64,000 bases of DNA from Dipylidium caninum (GCA_017562135.1 QEYB01001237.1:186001-250000); one strand, 5' to 3'. Positions 23,001 to 37,383 are shown, counted from the first letter of the stretch. The notes: generated by a model not told the origin, from the letters alone. Program-made: numbers and translations.

Positions 23001-26000
23001 TCAATTTTAGCGTGGCAGAGAAGAAACTTACAAAGATACCAAATTCAACGCTAGTCATGCGTAATTTTTCCAGAGCCAAACATGTAAACAATGCTAGGAA
23101 GGGTAAGGGACGTAGAAGCACTGAGCGGTTGAGTTCTTTTGACCATATCAACGTTCAACCCCCGCCATCATACCTGATAGATTACACGCTAATCCAAGTC
23201 CAAGCCGGTAAAGACGCGAAAGGAAGGATCCACTTCAAGAGCACCACACCTGGTGTCAAAAGGATTCTCGAAAGCACCGCGGTGCCACCCTTTAGACAAA
23301 ACTGCACATCGAAAAGGGTGACGACGTTAATACCGATGAACGGCAAACTGCGATGCCAGTTGAGCCTACCGCCAGGTAATACTCGTGATGAGGTTGACAA
23401 GTGTTGAAAAACAATTTCGACGGCAAACCTACTGATTCATATTTCCTTCAACCTGCCCTGCCAATCAGCTCACATAGACGAAGCTGCTTTCCCTTCCCAA
23501 ATTAGACAAGACGATTGCATCCTATTTCCACCTCGATGGCGACACGCCATTGTGCATGCTGATGCAAAAGTCTGTCGGCTCTGACTTACACGTTCTACAA
23601 ATTAGCAGGCAAGTGGTGGGAGAAGAAGGACAAAGGAAATAATTGGAAGAGTAGGAACAGTTACCGCAGTGGAGATTTAAAATATGGTGTTGTCATAGAT
23701 GCAAGGCCAAGGAAGAATGGTTGAGCACCCCATAGCAGTTAGACTCAAGCATGGCTTCCCCTGACTTTACCCCTCTCTTTCTTCCCTTCCGTTCGGCTGA
23801 ACTCTTACCTCCTCGGCTCATATCTCAACATGGGCTTTAGTGCTTAGTTGGAAGTTCTTCGGTCAGGGCGACTTGGCAATCTAAATGCAAATAATAGCAG
23901 CTCAACCGCCTACAACGTGTCCGAGAGTAGGAAGCTCATACCGGCACACGTGCTCGACTCGAAGATGTCACTTCGACATTCGGCGCAGTCGCGGTATTCC
24001 ATTTATCTCCAGACATATAAGTTTGTTCACCACCGTCACACAATCACCGAGAAAGACAGTGTTGAGCTTTTAGCTGTTGGTCCATCAGTGTCGGTATTCC
24101 GCATTTTTGCGTGAGCTACATTCGCCGAGGGTGAGTGAGGAGGGTTGAGGCGTGTCGACAGAGCGGCGTTGGATGAATGAGGAGGGCTGATCAAACGTCG
24201 GTGAGTGGTGATTTGAGAGGCGCCAAGTTATTAAGGGAAAGCCGCTGAATCCGAGGGACCTGGTGTCCCACGTGGTCTTGGCGGTGGCGACGGGATTGTG
24301 CTGCCTCGCACATTCCCGATGCAGATGGATTCCGCAGCATCCATCTGACTAACTGAGCTACAGGCTGCTTCCTTTCCCTCAACACGCGACTCTCGTGACT
24401 CGTTCATGAAGTAGAAACAGTGTGCGCCATCCTGTCCATCAAGACTTGGTGCATACCTGATGATTCTGGGCCGCCGATTGACAGGAGTTAGCATCCATTC
24501 TTATTGCAACTGCGCCGAATTGCTCTTTCGAGTGGGGCCTCTGAATCAAAATCGTGCTTGTCTTTCTGCCAAGTCGTAGGAGCTTCACACACAAGGATTT
24601 CTGCAGTGCGTCGTAGAGCAATCGCAAAGAAAACTGCGTTGTCATATCAGGGGAAGAAGTAGAAGGAGAAGTAGGAGGTTATGAGGAGGAAAAGAGGCGA
24701 ATTCAGGTTAAACGCCTACGACACCGTACAAAAATGAAATCGCATTCAAGGGCACGCAGATAGAGCACGTGTAGAAGAGGCATGCAAAATGCAGAGAGGG
24801 GAATGCAGCTGTCCATCGACTCCTCGCCGTTCCTCTCCTCTTTTCCTCTCCAGACTGTTGCCATCCACTTCTCAGTCTTGAGTGCTACATCCATTACAAG
24901 GGTCATGTGCCGTTCTAAATTACAATGTAAGGTCCTGTTTGAAAGAGGAATATTGCAGGGGAACCCAACGCTCCCGAGGATTACGGGTTCCGTCCGTTGA
25001 AAGCGAGTATGCATAAGACCTGCAACGCGGTTGTGGCACTTGCACCGAGCATCGCACGCCAGAACAGTCCTGGACAATTTGCGCGAGCGACTGAGGCGCA
25101 CTGCACCGCCCGCGAAGCTTAGGAAGCTCGGCAAGAGTCCGTCGGCCCCGCGAAGTCCTTACCTATGTCCACTGTGTATTGGCACAGATAGGTGACATCC
25201 CTAAACTGGCAAGTATCCGCAGAAATCAATCAGAGTCCGCCACTTCACCCACGCCGAGTACTGGCCGAGAATTCTACCTAATGACCAGCAATGCCTAATC
25301 CGAGAAGACTATCAAGCCTTTTTCTCCTGTAAACTGGGATAATGGCTGAGCGCGAATTTATTCCCAAACCACCATCCTTGACACGCGCGTGGCAGAAGGC
25401 GGCAAAGCCTGGCGGACTTGTTTGTCCATGGCTTTGAGTGTCTTTCTGTTCGCCACACCTAACATGATGGACTGTTGTAGGCGAGGAAGAAGTAGAACTT
25501 CAGGAGGACTAGTTTCTGTTGGGGCTCCAGGGCCACGTTTGCAAGCATATCTCTGACTCTTTTCCACCAAGTGTTTAAGCCTTCGACAGGCTTTTCTTGG
25601 TGATTGTGTGACAGTTGCGAACAAACATACATGTCTAAAAATTCAATGGAATACTGCGAATGTGCCGACTGCTGAGTCGGTATTTCCAGTCAACTACCGA
25701 AGCGGAAATTCGTACATTCGGTCAGGCTGCATACGGTTAAGCTGCAATCGAATCCAAATTCGCCCAAAGTCATGCGATTGCGAAGGGAGGTCTCCTGTCG
25801 CGACGAATATCCGAAATAATTGCCTTGTCGAGTATTCCGACAAGGTGGCCATTGTACCCGACCACTGACCACCAGTCCTGACGTATCAGGCGCAAACTCT
25901 CAGCCTACCATGAGATTGTCTTCACTTATTTGGCGTCAGTTGCCCGGTAATTAGGTACAATCGAGTCGAGTGCAGATGAATGGACCGTACTGACGATGCA

Positions 26001-29000
26001 AACGAGCATGAAAAAGCGGTAATAACACAGAACTTCTTTCATAATGCTTTACATAGCATTTCTTTCAATTTCTTTTCCTGTGGACGTCTGTGACGAATTT
26101 CCACTATGCCCGTGCTGTGTATCAGGCAGTTGCGCCTCTCTAGCGGCGGCAGTGCACCAATTCGACTGGGCTGGACGGAGAGCAAGACGAACGTGATGAC
26201 GAGACAGTAGCGAGTTCTGCGTCCGGCCAACGGCGCACACTTCAGACAGTCTTAAGCCACAGATATCCCCCCCTTCAAGCAACACGTGTGACAACGGTGT
26301 CAAATGTGGGGAAGCAGTTCATGTTGTCTCAACTCGCATCCGCTCTCCCAACCTGGAGACCTCTACTCCCGGGGATATTGCGAGGCGCAGACCTCAGCTG
26401 ACTGTCAGTCAGATCGAGTGCAAGCACTGTGGGTTCACGGTACTTGTGCTCTTTGCAGTAGTATCCATCCCTTCCAGGGAGAATCGCTGAGTCGAAATTT
26501 TCCCCTAGGCAGTGGGATGAATCGTCGGTCCAAACCGCAAAGTGGGTGGCAAGACGGAGAGCCACCTCTTACACCCCTTCCAACGAAAATCGCTCCTATT
26601 CATGGCCTGACTTAAGAATGTCTCCAACCGTCCCACACCCATTTCTCAAACACACAGGGTGTGGTTGGCCGTCGCTTTACTCTTCAACTCGTCTGCAACC
26701 ATCAACTTAGAGAAGGTAAAATGAGCAAGTGTGACGAAGGCGATGGTACCTTCGAGGCGACAAGCCATTTGGATGGGAATTTGAGAGGAAAGCTGGGAGA
26801 TCAACAGGGCGATTCACTCTCCTCACTTTTGTTAGTTAAGACAAGACGAAATGGTGGTTGCACTCGAGTTCCCCGATCATATACTCATCTGTGCTCCAAC
26901 GCCGAGCAGATATCTTACAAAATCTCGCTTCTACGTGCTTTATTTTGGCTGCGCGGAAGAACATAAAAGAGAGGAAATTCTTTACCAAAATGATGTGGGA
27001 TGATAGCAAAAATGAGCAACCTGCGCCGGACAAAATGCCCATGGTTTTGGAGATTGGGAAGTCCTTCCGCCCTTTGGGACGTGAGGATCCTTTCCACTTC
27101 TTCATTATCATTTTCACTTGCTGTGGGCCGGCGCCCACGAACCTAACAAGGGTGCCTGCAAACGTGGATTCCTCGCTTTATGAGAGGACCTCTGAAACGC
27201 CAACCGAGAGTGATATCTCTCTTAGGTGTAGCACACCTAAAGATACTAGAAGTTGTGGACAAACTGGTCAATCAAGTCCTTTTCACGTGAATGTCAAGGA
27301 TCTACTAGTCAAAGTTTCAGGGACAGGGTTGATGGACCTCTCGGACCAGCCAAATCAATCGTACGCAATCTATTACTATCTGCGGTCTTTGCTCTGTGAT
27401 TGATGGTGGAGACTTAAATACGTCTTGCCTTGCAATGCAACTGCCGCCTCTCCATGAACATTATTCCTCTGTTCGGGAAATAAAGAAGAATTCGAAGATG
27501 TGAAGATGATGAAGTGGCATGCCGAGCAGTCGCCACCGACGACGAATATTGCGTCGAATCATCGAGATATGTGATAAGTCAGGATTGGAGGGTGGGTTAG
27601 GACGGGCCTCCTAGCCTAATCATTTGCCAAGCTAGTACACTAACTTACTCTGGAATAAATGCGCCAGTCCTCTCTGCCCGACTGCTTCTCCTCCATGTTC
27701 GCTTTCTCAACATGGTGAGAGGATTTAAGGCTTCATTGTGGCCCGTGCGCATTTGAGCAACCATCAATTACGAGAGCAGTGACATCTCAGTAGAGGAATA
27801 TTTCCAGTGGTGATTGAGTGCGGCAAAAGGGCTCGTGCTCAACGACGCCAGCAACTGAGCGTTGTTGCCTTGACACAGGAATGCAATACCGACTCGTATG
27901 CTCACCGCAGACAAATGGATCAAACCAACCGGCGTGGTGCGGTTGAAAGAGTGATGCAAAGTAAGTAACGACGGTGCTTGAAGTTCGACGGATGGGCAAT
28001 CGGATAACAAAAGTGCCTCTTCAAGAACCGCTTCAGAGGAGATGTGAGTGCAGTTAAACTCTCCAAAATACGTTTGCTTTGATGTTCACCGCGCGCAAGA
28101 GACATTGTCAAGGCGTGGGTCCAGACAGAAAATAACAGGAGTGCGTTTATTAGCATCGGGAGGTTCCTGAGAAGTACTGCAGAAACCGAGCGACTTGTAG
28201 AATTTGCGAGTAAGCCAAGGGAGGAATTTTAAGGGAAAGTGGAAAGTTGCGATTCGGCTTAAAACACTAGTCACTGCAGAGTGCCTACTTTACCTGTGTA
28301 ACGTGTCTATCTTGTCAACCGAACGCGTCCTCCCAATGTTTTCCCAGGAGGTCCTTGATTTTGCTTATGTCATTGAGGTGTTCCAAAGTACAACAGGACC
28401 CAAGGGACAGGAGAGTGCGAGGAAGAGAGAGTGCGCGCGTGTGTGTGTATGTGTACAAGCCTTGAGAAGCGGTTAAACCTCCTAATCGTGGGCCCCTTGT
28501 CTCACGGGAGAGTGTTACTGAACGTCTCGGATACCACGCATAATAGCACAGCCGTCGTGCATGGAAACCATGTCCTGCAACTGCCGGTAGGGAATCAGAG
28601 GAAAGAGCCTAACGTACTTTTAACAGTTAGATCACGCAAGCGTGAAAACTGCAGTAACCGAAAATGAAATAGACCAAGGCCTCATCACAACATACAATCA
28701 AGTAAAGAGCATCACAACGTCCACTAGGTTTTAAATGTGAGTCGTCTGCACCTGTTTTGCATGAGAGGTACGGAGAAGTAGTGAAGTAGCATTTGGCAGC
28801 GCCGTGGCAAGAGGTGAACTCACGCAGCCCGTCGCCTATGTGATGCCCCTGCCCCAGTCACCATTTCAAAGGGAGCCTGCTGGCATGCACGTGGGATGAA
28901 GTGACCACGAGGGCTTCAATAAACACCGGAAAGTGCGACTTAAAATGTTATGATGTAAGAGTGGTCATGCGGTCGTGGGGAGGACCAAAATGTATTCAAT

Positions 29001-30560
29001 TACGAGTTGCTTGGCACCAGGTTCAAGGCAACACGAAGCTACCAAATCCAGTTTGTCACATGATAGATCGACGAGGCAGCATCTCAGCTATATTTTACTC
29101 ACACGGCAGGCTACACTCACAAAAGTGCCAATGATTGAAATGCTCACTATATCACCGTATTATGCCCTCTGGCAGTTAAAGGCCCCGACACAACTCTTCT
29201 GGATGTTTCACCAAGCCGATTGTTCGAAATTCAACTGATGATGCGGTGCCCCTCATTTGCATCGAACGAAAATACGGTGTCGGAGATGTTTGCACCTAGT
29301 CAAATGCGGACTGCCTGTCACTTGTTCATTTCAAAAGAGAAGAAAAATAACTTGGAATGTAGAACTTTCAGACCAACGATTGTAGAACCTCTCTCGCCGA
29401 ATAAAGAGGAATAATGGGGAGAGAGGATGGCGAACGTGGGAATGAGAAGAAGGAGCGCGAGATTAGCAGCCCACACAGTGGTGGGAGAGTAATTGTTCTT
29501 CACGATTACTTGTATTTGGATGACTCGAAGGTCGAAGCGAAGACGCCCTGCAGTTGGAAGGCTTTTTCCCTTCCTCGTCCGTCGACGTCAAGCAGCCGAC
29601 TTACTTGAAAAGTGTCAATGAGAACTCTCAACCACGGGAAATCGCCTGTCACCTGTGTGCACGACCAGGAAAAGTAATTCATCACTAAGTGGCTTTCCAC
29701 CATCTTCATTGGACATTCGTAATTTCTTTTCATGTACGACGTTTCTGTGTTATGCCTCATCGCCTCTTAGAGTCTTAAGGTTGTAGAGGAAAGTCAGCGA
29801 GTTGGTCATGATTGGCGTCAAGTTGTGTTGAATGGAACACCCTGTGTCTGCTATCTGGGCAAATCGCCTTGTTGCTCAGTTTTCATTCGAGCGCTTTCAA
29901 GACCACTTGGTAGTTGATTGAGGGACTATTCCTGAGTGGAACGATTGCCTTTACCTCGCCTTCTCCTCCCATGCTCTCGCTTCGCGTCAACGGACTTGGC
30001 GATACGCTCTCCCTTTTTTCCGCCTGAGGATGGGACATTTGCACGTGAGTGAAAGTTGGTCGTCGCATTGGCTCTTCATGTTATTATGAGACAAGCAGGA
30101 TACAATATGGCAGCATTACGATCACCTTCACTGGACAACAAAGGTAGTGCACCTGTTGTGCAAAGAAAATCCCGCAATCAAAGTCATGAATCTTCTTCTG
30201 CAATTAGGAGGCCAACGCAGGAAGCTTTGTCTACTTTCGAAATATTTTTAGGCACCTGGTCAATTTGCCGTAGGTTTTGAGACATTCGAGAAAGTGATCA
30301 AGTGCGCACAGCAGAAGTAGAAGAAGTGAGAAGAAGACTTCAGGTAGAGAGTTCAGACAATCATAAGACGAAGTCAAGATCAAGGCAGCAGAAAGGTGGT
30401 CTGTGTAAAAGGGAAGGGAGCATGGAGAGATTAGGAGGGTAGGAGATAGAAGCTATCATTGGCGCCATCTAACTAAGCTCTCCTGCTCCAAGGGAGCCGG
30501 AAGTAAGAGCATATGTCGATTGCGACTACATTTTAGACACCACTTATGACGCCTCAAGCT
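20051..30560. other. 10.5 kb loop between the arms; no supported gene
   Basis: No reading frame here shows a recognisable family, splice-consistent exons or membrane or motif structure. It holds a short reverse-transcriptase-like stretch near 20,960 (very degenerate), a diverged inverted pair at the two ends (21,500-21,600 with 30,050-30,150), a shared short repeat at 24,025-24,060 and (inverted) 25,585-25,625, and a GT run near 28,438. Confidence 0.6.
20955..21012 (+). mobile_element. Possible LINE reverse-transcriptase scrap
   Basis: One frame reads RKAFIICFVDIEKGISR, which resembles the RT motif A block (family: xYIxFVDxEKAFDRV). It is followed soon by a stop and no further RT motif is visible, so this is at most a fossil fragment. 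Chance similarity cannot be excluded. Confidence 0.22.
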
Positions 30561-32519
30561 CATGTCTCTACCTGGGCGGTTGCAATGAGGGCGTTGCATT
30601 CTTACCTAATTATCTGGTGCTCCACAAGTCTCATACATTAAGTTTTCATGCGCATTGCGTAGTGAACACACGTGGAAGAGTCACTGGTGTTCTGATTGGA
30701 TTCTGTCGACTCCGAAATCGCTTCCGTGCGAGATTGTGGAAGGCATCCACAACTACCGTCTCTTTTACGATTTCCACACGACCCCTGATCAATTAGGCGG
30801 TGGCTGCATCCCACCATAGCATCGATGTCATTCTTGTCTTTACTTAGGGTTTCTCGACTCCTTCCTTTCCAGACTCTCTCGTGAATTACATTTCTGATGT
30901 GATAGGCGCCACTCAGAAGAAAGCAAAACCTGAGGCATGAATGAATGGCCTTTCTGCTGCTCTCATACCTACCACATGGCAGATCGTCCACAAGCACACA
31001 TCCACTGCCACCCTCCTCACCGTCTCCCTCAGCTTTCAGTGCATCCGATTACTTCCCTTCTCTAATATTTCCCACAATTCGCGGGCTTCACCCTTTCCAG
31101 CGTCTGACTGTGCTGAAATTCTGCTCCATATTGTGGGTCCGGTGGTCGCTTGTGACTGTCGACTGGGAACCAAGAGGGCGAACCCGAATCGCTCTATATA
31201 CTTTTATGTAGGAGAACTTGTAATGGAGGAGGTGGCGGAAGAGGCGGAGACAGAGGCGATTCGTCTCGTGAAGAGATGGCTCACATTCGGCTGACTCCTT
31301 CGTGGTCAATATTCGCTGCAGTCAGGGAGGAGCAGGGGGTAGGCTTCTCTCTCCCAACCGACATGATCGTGTGACCCAAAACACTATTCGTCGTCGAAGT
31401 AGCTCAAATTGGAGTGGACGGCTTCTGCACTTAAGTCGTCATATTTAGCGCAATGAACTCCATCGTCATTGGAGTTACGAGCGGGCTCTTCGATGCATCT
31501 CACACTGTTCGCATTGTTCGTGTGGCATTTTCATTTCACGTCAGTTGTCGGTTTTCGAGGACACCGACTTTGACAGCCGCAACAAAAAGGACTTGCGCCC
31601 ATGTTGAAGAGTCCGGTCGTTGTCCGAGTGGAGGGAGTGCGAGGAGCGTAAGTGATTGGCGTCTCGTGCATGGACGGGGTGAGACCTGGAGGTTTCCTCT
31701 ATGTGCTGTAATACGCGATCTCCAGACCCCCATCCTATGTTATAGCGCCTGAGGAGCTCGGAGTCCATGTGCAGTCGAAATGACGAGGTGGAGGTGGAGG
31801 TGGAGGTGTCGGACAAGGGACGCAGTGGATGCGAGGGGCGACGAGGGTATTCTACGATGGCGATTTTAACACTTCCTTAGGCAAGATGTGTGACGCACCC
31901 TACTTGAATGCCTCTCTTCGCTTCTTCTGCTCTTTGCCAGTATGAAGTTCTGGGGATTGCGGTGAGCACAACTACTTCATGTTTCTGCCAACACGGTTGC
32001 AGTGAAGTCCTTGCCCATTCTTGCCTGAAAGCGTCTCCGCCGCAACACAAGTGACAGTGAGTTAGTTTCTTTCCTTTTATTCTACTCGGCAGTTAAAGGC
32101 GACCAGGCGGCGCACCAGCTAGCGGATGTCGTCGGACGAATTGGTCACGGTGCTTGAAGGCACAGACCACGACGAGGCCAAAGCGCTTGCAATCAGTCGA
32201 ATCGGCTGTCCACGAGCTGAGGTGCACCGCACCAACACACGCAAGGCTTCGACTCTCCACCTTTCTCCCTCACTGAGAGAATCTTGCCGCCTCCAAATGG
32301 CAACATTCACGTCAACATTGGCATTGTCAATGTCATAGGTCTAATGATAATGCAATAGACGATGTTGCGTTGCACTACCACATTAACTGTTTCCTTGTGG
32401 GATATGGCACTGATGTGATCAGACAGTGAAGAGTGCGTTCGGTGACGAGAGTGGCAAGGCGAACGGGACTGTGAGACGTGGTGTTTGTCAGATATCTTCT
32501 GCATCTATGAATTTGAGCA

Positions 32520-32904
32520 CTTCGGGAAACTTGTGAGGACAAAAGCGCGTGATAATGGGGGGGGGGAGGGGGGCGTTAAGTCCTGTGAATATGGTGGATG
32601 CGATAGGAATTCGCGGTCTACGTCCGAAATTTTTTGACGAATCCGCAAAACGTCATTGAGCCTGGTAGTATCGTGTCGCATTGTGGTGTCCTTTATCTTG
32701 AACATAGCCACTCTCTCTTCTTGGACTGTCGTCTTTAAATTATCCACTTGCTGGCAATACTTCCTGCGATTACTTCCCAGTGATCTTTTCTTCAGACTCG
32801 GAATGGATGGATTATGTGGGTTCACAATTGGTAATATCCCCTACGAGTTTTTCGTCGGTAATCCTTTTTTTCGCCTTACTTACTCTGCAGTTTAAGGAAG
32901 GCTC
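32520..32904 (-). mobile_element. Mariner-family transposase remnant, right arm (truncated)
   Basis: This is the mirror of the left-arm remnant and covers TDEKL through HPPYSQDL, here with the C-rich tail expanded to a long C run. Homology to the left arm stops at about 32,904, inside the transposase reading frame. The upstream transposase part (LDV to NKLEP) is missing and unrelated DNA begins instead. One stop seen in the left copy is absent here, so the frame from NPHNP to HPPYSQDL is open. Confidence 0.78.
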
Positions 32905-35862
32905 GAGTATGTTCCGCTGCCACCTTCTTCACGGCTGTGTAGCTCAAGTCGTCCCTCACCCACGTGGGGGAGAGGAGCCTTTCCAGCCCTGTCTGACAAC
33001 ACTCTCCACGTCACCGTCTCCCTCTACTATCGGTAGATGTATTTACTTTCCACTTTCAGCATTTCTGACATTCCCGTTCCTCAATTTATAACAGCAAAGC
33101 CTATTCTTTTCTTCCCCTTCCAAACGCTTGGTGGTGTTGAAATTTTGCCACATTCCGCGACGACGGAACCAAGGGAAATTTCCCGACACGCTCTCAACAT
33201 TATTGTGCACTAGTATTTTTCGATGAAAGGTAAATCATGTTCGACTGCCTGTTTTGTGGTGTCAGTTTTCGTTGCATCACAGATTAACGTCAAGAAGTGA
33301 TCGGAAACAACATTCGTCGACGAAGCAGCTCACATTAGATCAGACTCCTTTTAAACTTAAGTAGCCATATTTTGAGCAATGAGCTTCGTCGTCATAAGAG
33401 TTACCGACGGTACCTTAGACGCAGCTCTCACCATTTCCATTGTCCATGCCGCATTTCTTCTTCACTTCAGTTGTCGATCTTTGAGGAAATCGGCTATTAA
33501 GACTGGAACAGGAACCTTAGTGAAAACCCTACACGAATATCCTCTTCACCTACTGTAGTCTCACTGGTGCCATTACCGCCCTGCGGGCGGCTCAGCTCTC
33601 CACTCTACTCTCGCTGAGAATACCACCTGCATCGCCAAGTGCACAGCAATGTAGAGTAATGGACATCGCAGCAATGTCCAAATGTATTTAACGTCACAAA
33701 TGAGGATGCAAAAAGTAAAAAGGTAGCCCTCAAGAAGAGAGTTTGTATACTTGTGCTTGAAAGACGCTCAAGTACATGGGTGCGAAGAAGACGTAAATGC
33801 CAAAGTGAAATGGAATTTAGAGGTTAAAGTTTGAGAGAACAAACGAACTGTCAATGAGGCCACTTGCCGGGTCTTTTGTGAGATGACCGGCAAGGAGGGG
33901 TGAGGTGCCGCTAAAGCCTTGGAAGGATCTCTAAGGGGTCCCCTCAACATGTAAGCTCACCACGGCTCATTCACCTGTGGCATTTGGCATTAATGACTTA
34001 CTACATCTGCTAGACCTCCATGGAAACACTCAGCCTTCCGCCACTAACTGCATCGGCTGCCGCTTGAGTTAGCCCGCCGTCTGCACTCGGGCACGAGTGG
34101 AATTGAGCCAGCCAGTTTGTCATCCACCCCCCTTCCTGCGGTCTTTTCCCCTCTTTTCCCTTATTCTCGTAGCATTACGCCGTTGGGTGTTCGAGAGTAG
34201 AGTTTTCTCCAAACTCTTGGGTACGTTTCTCTTTCGTTTAACACTCGCCGTCTCTCTCTCTTTCCTACGCATATACACACAGAACCGATCAAACGGAGCG
34301 GTGGATGCATCTCCACTACCAATCAATCAATCAACAAATCAACCAACAGACTGCCTCTCTGTTTATCCATCTACGTAATGTTACATCAGTTCGCCACTCA
34401 CTCGCGTGGAATATGCTGACAACAATTCCTTGGAGAGGAACGAGGCGGGAGGGGGGCTACCTCTGCCAGGACATCCGCACAGGAAGGTAAAGTATAAAAG
34501 TGAATTACTTTTGGCGGTTTGGCACCCCTAATCGTCTACTTTCTCACGCCTAACTGGGTAACATCCAAGGCACGCACGTAGTTCGCTGAAGCAGTCGCGG
34601 TCGACTACTGGCCACTTTCTCTAACGGAGCTTTCCATTATGACTAACTAGTCCTCTTCCTCTTCTTCATCTCCTTCTTTTCCTTTTGGCTGATAGTTCAC
34701 ACACCTTACTTTCTTCTGACTTATCACTTTCCCTACACTTCTCCTTTGCTTCCATTGTAGCCTATCAAGATGGAGGTTTCAACATTTCGTCTTCGAGGAT
34801 AATTTCAGTTCTACCAACACTCACGGCGCCTGATCGGATAAAGGACCTTGTGGCCAGGACGAAACGCATTACGATTTTTTAAGGTCCTAGAATCAGCCTA
34901 GCATTTAGTGAGCACGTCCACTGTGGCGACGTTGCAAAAGACGCTCATCGAACTAGTGGACTCCGTGTGTGGCTAATCACTTCGCATCAGATTCACGTCT
35001 CCTCCGACATCTTCAAGCGCTAACAGCAATTGTCGGCTTCTCCGTACAAGCCTCAATCCGTGGCGTCGTGATTGGAGATGAGGACAACTGCATGTCTGCG
35101 TTCTGCATTTTTGTGGGGAGCATCTACTCTCCCCCACTCTCTTCGTTTTTTCCTTTCTACGATCGTACTGCGTGCGGTGACTGCCATACTTCTTTACGAG
35201 AACACTGTAAATCCCATGCTATAAGTCCTCCAAGTACTTTTCCAGACTACCTAAACCTCCTAACTTCCTCGGGGTCAACAAGGATTCGGTCGATGGGAGA
35301 AAGGACAAATTGTCTGGGTAAAGGAATTTCCTCGACTTACCTACAAGTAGATTGATAGTCACGCGGTCCGCCCCTCCAACCCTTGCCATGATTCATTTAA
35401 TCTAGCATTTCTTGAACAAATTTCACATTTTGGCAATATGACGACTTGACTTAACCCATGTATCACTCACATGGGACTAAATAGTAGAAGGCGAAGTTAA
35501 CGGGTGTACTGAAAATGAGGAAGACGAAAAGGCGGAAACCGGGTAGAATGCCTTACCATGCGAACTCGACCATCTTATACTTTTACCTACACTAACAATC
35601 CTTTTCCGCCCATCCTTCATTTCTTCCGCTATCCCAAGCTAGACTCCAATCCCCAAGACCCGCTTCTCAACATTTTCTCCTCCCCTTGGCCGTATTGCTA
35701 TTGCATTTTTGGCGTTGTTAATTAGAGATGGTGCAAGTGTTTCCATCACAAGATGCTTTTGTGAGTAAGCATGGTTGCGACCTTGGGGAAGCATGTGATT
35801 TGTCTGACGTATTTGGTACCACGTTCATAGGAAGAAGGAGACACAAGTGAAGCTCACTGTGA
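32905..35862. other. Divergence island 1, right version (2.96 kb)
   Basis: This segment occupies the place of 17,208-17,702. Its first part (about 32,985-33,690) is an old diverged copy of the arm unit at 30,990-32,330. The remainder (33,700-35,862) is unrecognised, with an AATC-type short array at 34,319-34,350. No supported gene. Confidence 0.75.
32985..33690. repeat. Diverged direct copy of arm unit 30,990-32,330
   Basis: Shared landmarks in the same order and orientation include CACCGTCTCCCTC, GTGTTGAAATTTTGCCACATT against GTGCTGAAATTCTGCTCCATA, ATTCGTCGACGAAGCAGCTCA against ATTCGTCGTCGAAGTAGCTCA, and CAGTTGTCGATCTTTGAGGA against CAGTTGTCGGTTTTCGAGGA. The segment matching 31,740-32,130 is missing. 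The unit also occurs (inverted) in the left arm at 19,040-19,620. I cannot name it. Confidence 0.7.
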
Positions 35863-37383
35863 GGTTGCAAGGTAGAATGTGTGGGTGCGCACGAGTGCCG
35901 GCAATACTAGCAAAATACAGAGACTCTTCAAAGTCGAGGGAAAACTGACCAGCCTATTAATCGGGATGAAACTGAGCATAATGGATACATTCCAGTGCCA
36001 TATTGCCAGAACTAAGATTCTACTAACGAGGTAGGCACGTGGCCAATGTTGATGTTCCCCATTTTACAGCTAGCAATGTGCAGTCGTGGCGAGGAGGAAA
36101 ATGCCTCCGTTTCAAAGCATTGCTGACCATTCCTCTGCTGCAGATGGACAGATAGAGAGAAGTCAGGAGTGAACCAGCTTCGAAAAGGGGCGGTCTGGTG
36201 CGTTGCGATAATGTTTTCGTTTACCTCTGCTGCACACAGACGACCCTCCAACCATTCTGTCCACGTCATTCACGCCGGAGAGTGGTGAAGAGTTGACAGA
36301 AGTCTTGTAATGTCTGGGGTGCTCGCATGCAGCATCGTTTGTCACTCCTCATACTTTCGACAGAATCTTAAACTCAGGCCATCTCTGCGTCCCAGACGCG
36401 GGTTAAGTGGAAAGATATGGAGTTGATCGTCTTGTCAAGGAATGCTTGTGTTACCAGATGAGACACGCTAACTCATTTGCAGGCCGAATGCTCCTAAAAG
36501 AGTGGAAACTGGGTGCAGCTGGAGCGTGAGGCAGTGGAGATCAGGTGACAAAGTGGGACGTGGGAGGAGAAGACGATGCACTGATTGAGAGGCGCGCGCG
36601 GTGAACAGTGGCACACGTCCTTGCATGCGGGTGAGCACTCGTCCTCACACACCAATCTCCACGCCGTTTGCTGCAGCCCTGGGGGTATATTTTGGCAGGC
36701 ATGACACGCAGTTGACCATTCCTTCGATTCACCTGCCAAGTGAGCTGCCTCTCATCCCCTGCCCCTTCGCTACTCTTCCATTTCATCCACTTCCTCTCCT
36801 ATATTTCTTCTGCCCACCCCGACCACCGACCCGCCCTTCTTCCCTTCCTTCCTTCCTTCCTTCCTGCCTTCCTTCTTTCCTCCCTCTTCCACTTACCCTC
36901 TCACAAGCCCTGGTCTCTCGACAAATAAGCAGTGGCAAACAAGTATAATTAACGTTTTCGTTTCTCAATTATTCTCAAATGCGTGTCAACGAGTGTCCTC
37001 CACTATCTCGCTGTCACCTTTCCAGCCACAGCATTGCCACGTAGGCGGCAATGGAGGCAAAGACATTTGGGTGAGGACACCGAAATCTGGCTTGACAGGT
37101 CTTCCCTCCGACGGTAGCATCCTCAGCCACGCAATTCCAGCCATTCCCTCTTTTTATTCCCCTTGGCTAGAATAGTGGGCGGAGAGCTACGACATGCACG
37201 TTCTTGCGTACATGAAAGTGTTTAGGCCAGGGAGACGTGGCAGTCAAGAAGTGAAGCAATCACCTAAAGAGTTCCAAATGCCACTAACACATTCCAAGGC
37301 ATAAGAGCCGCAAGATGGTATTCCGCTTGTTACATTAACGACACCACATTTCCGGAAATAAGAGAATCCCCTTCTTTTACCAA

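Noticed and set aside
26858..27403. 181-codon open frame in the loop.
   Set aside because: No family motif, membrane span or splice-consistent neighbours, and no conserved partner elsewhere in the window. A chance frame in DNA of near-balanced composition is likely.
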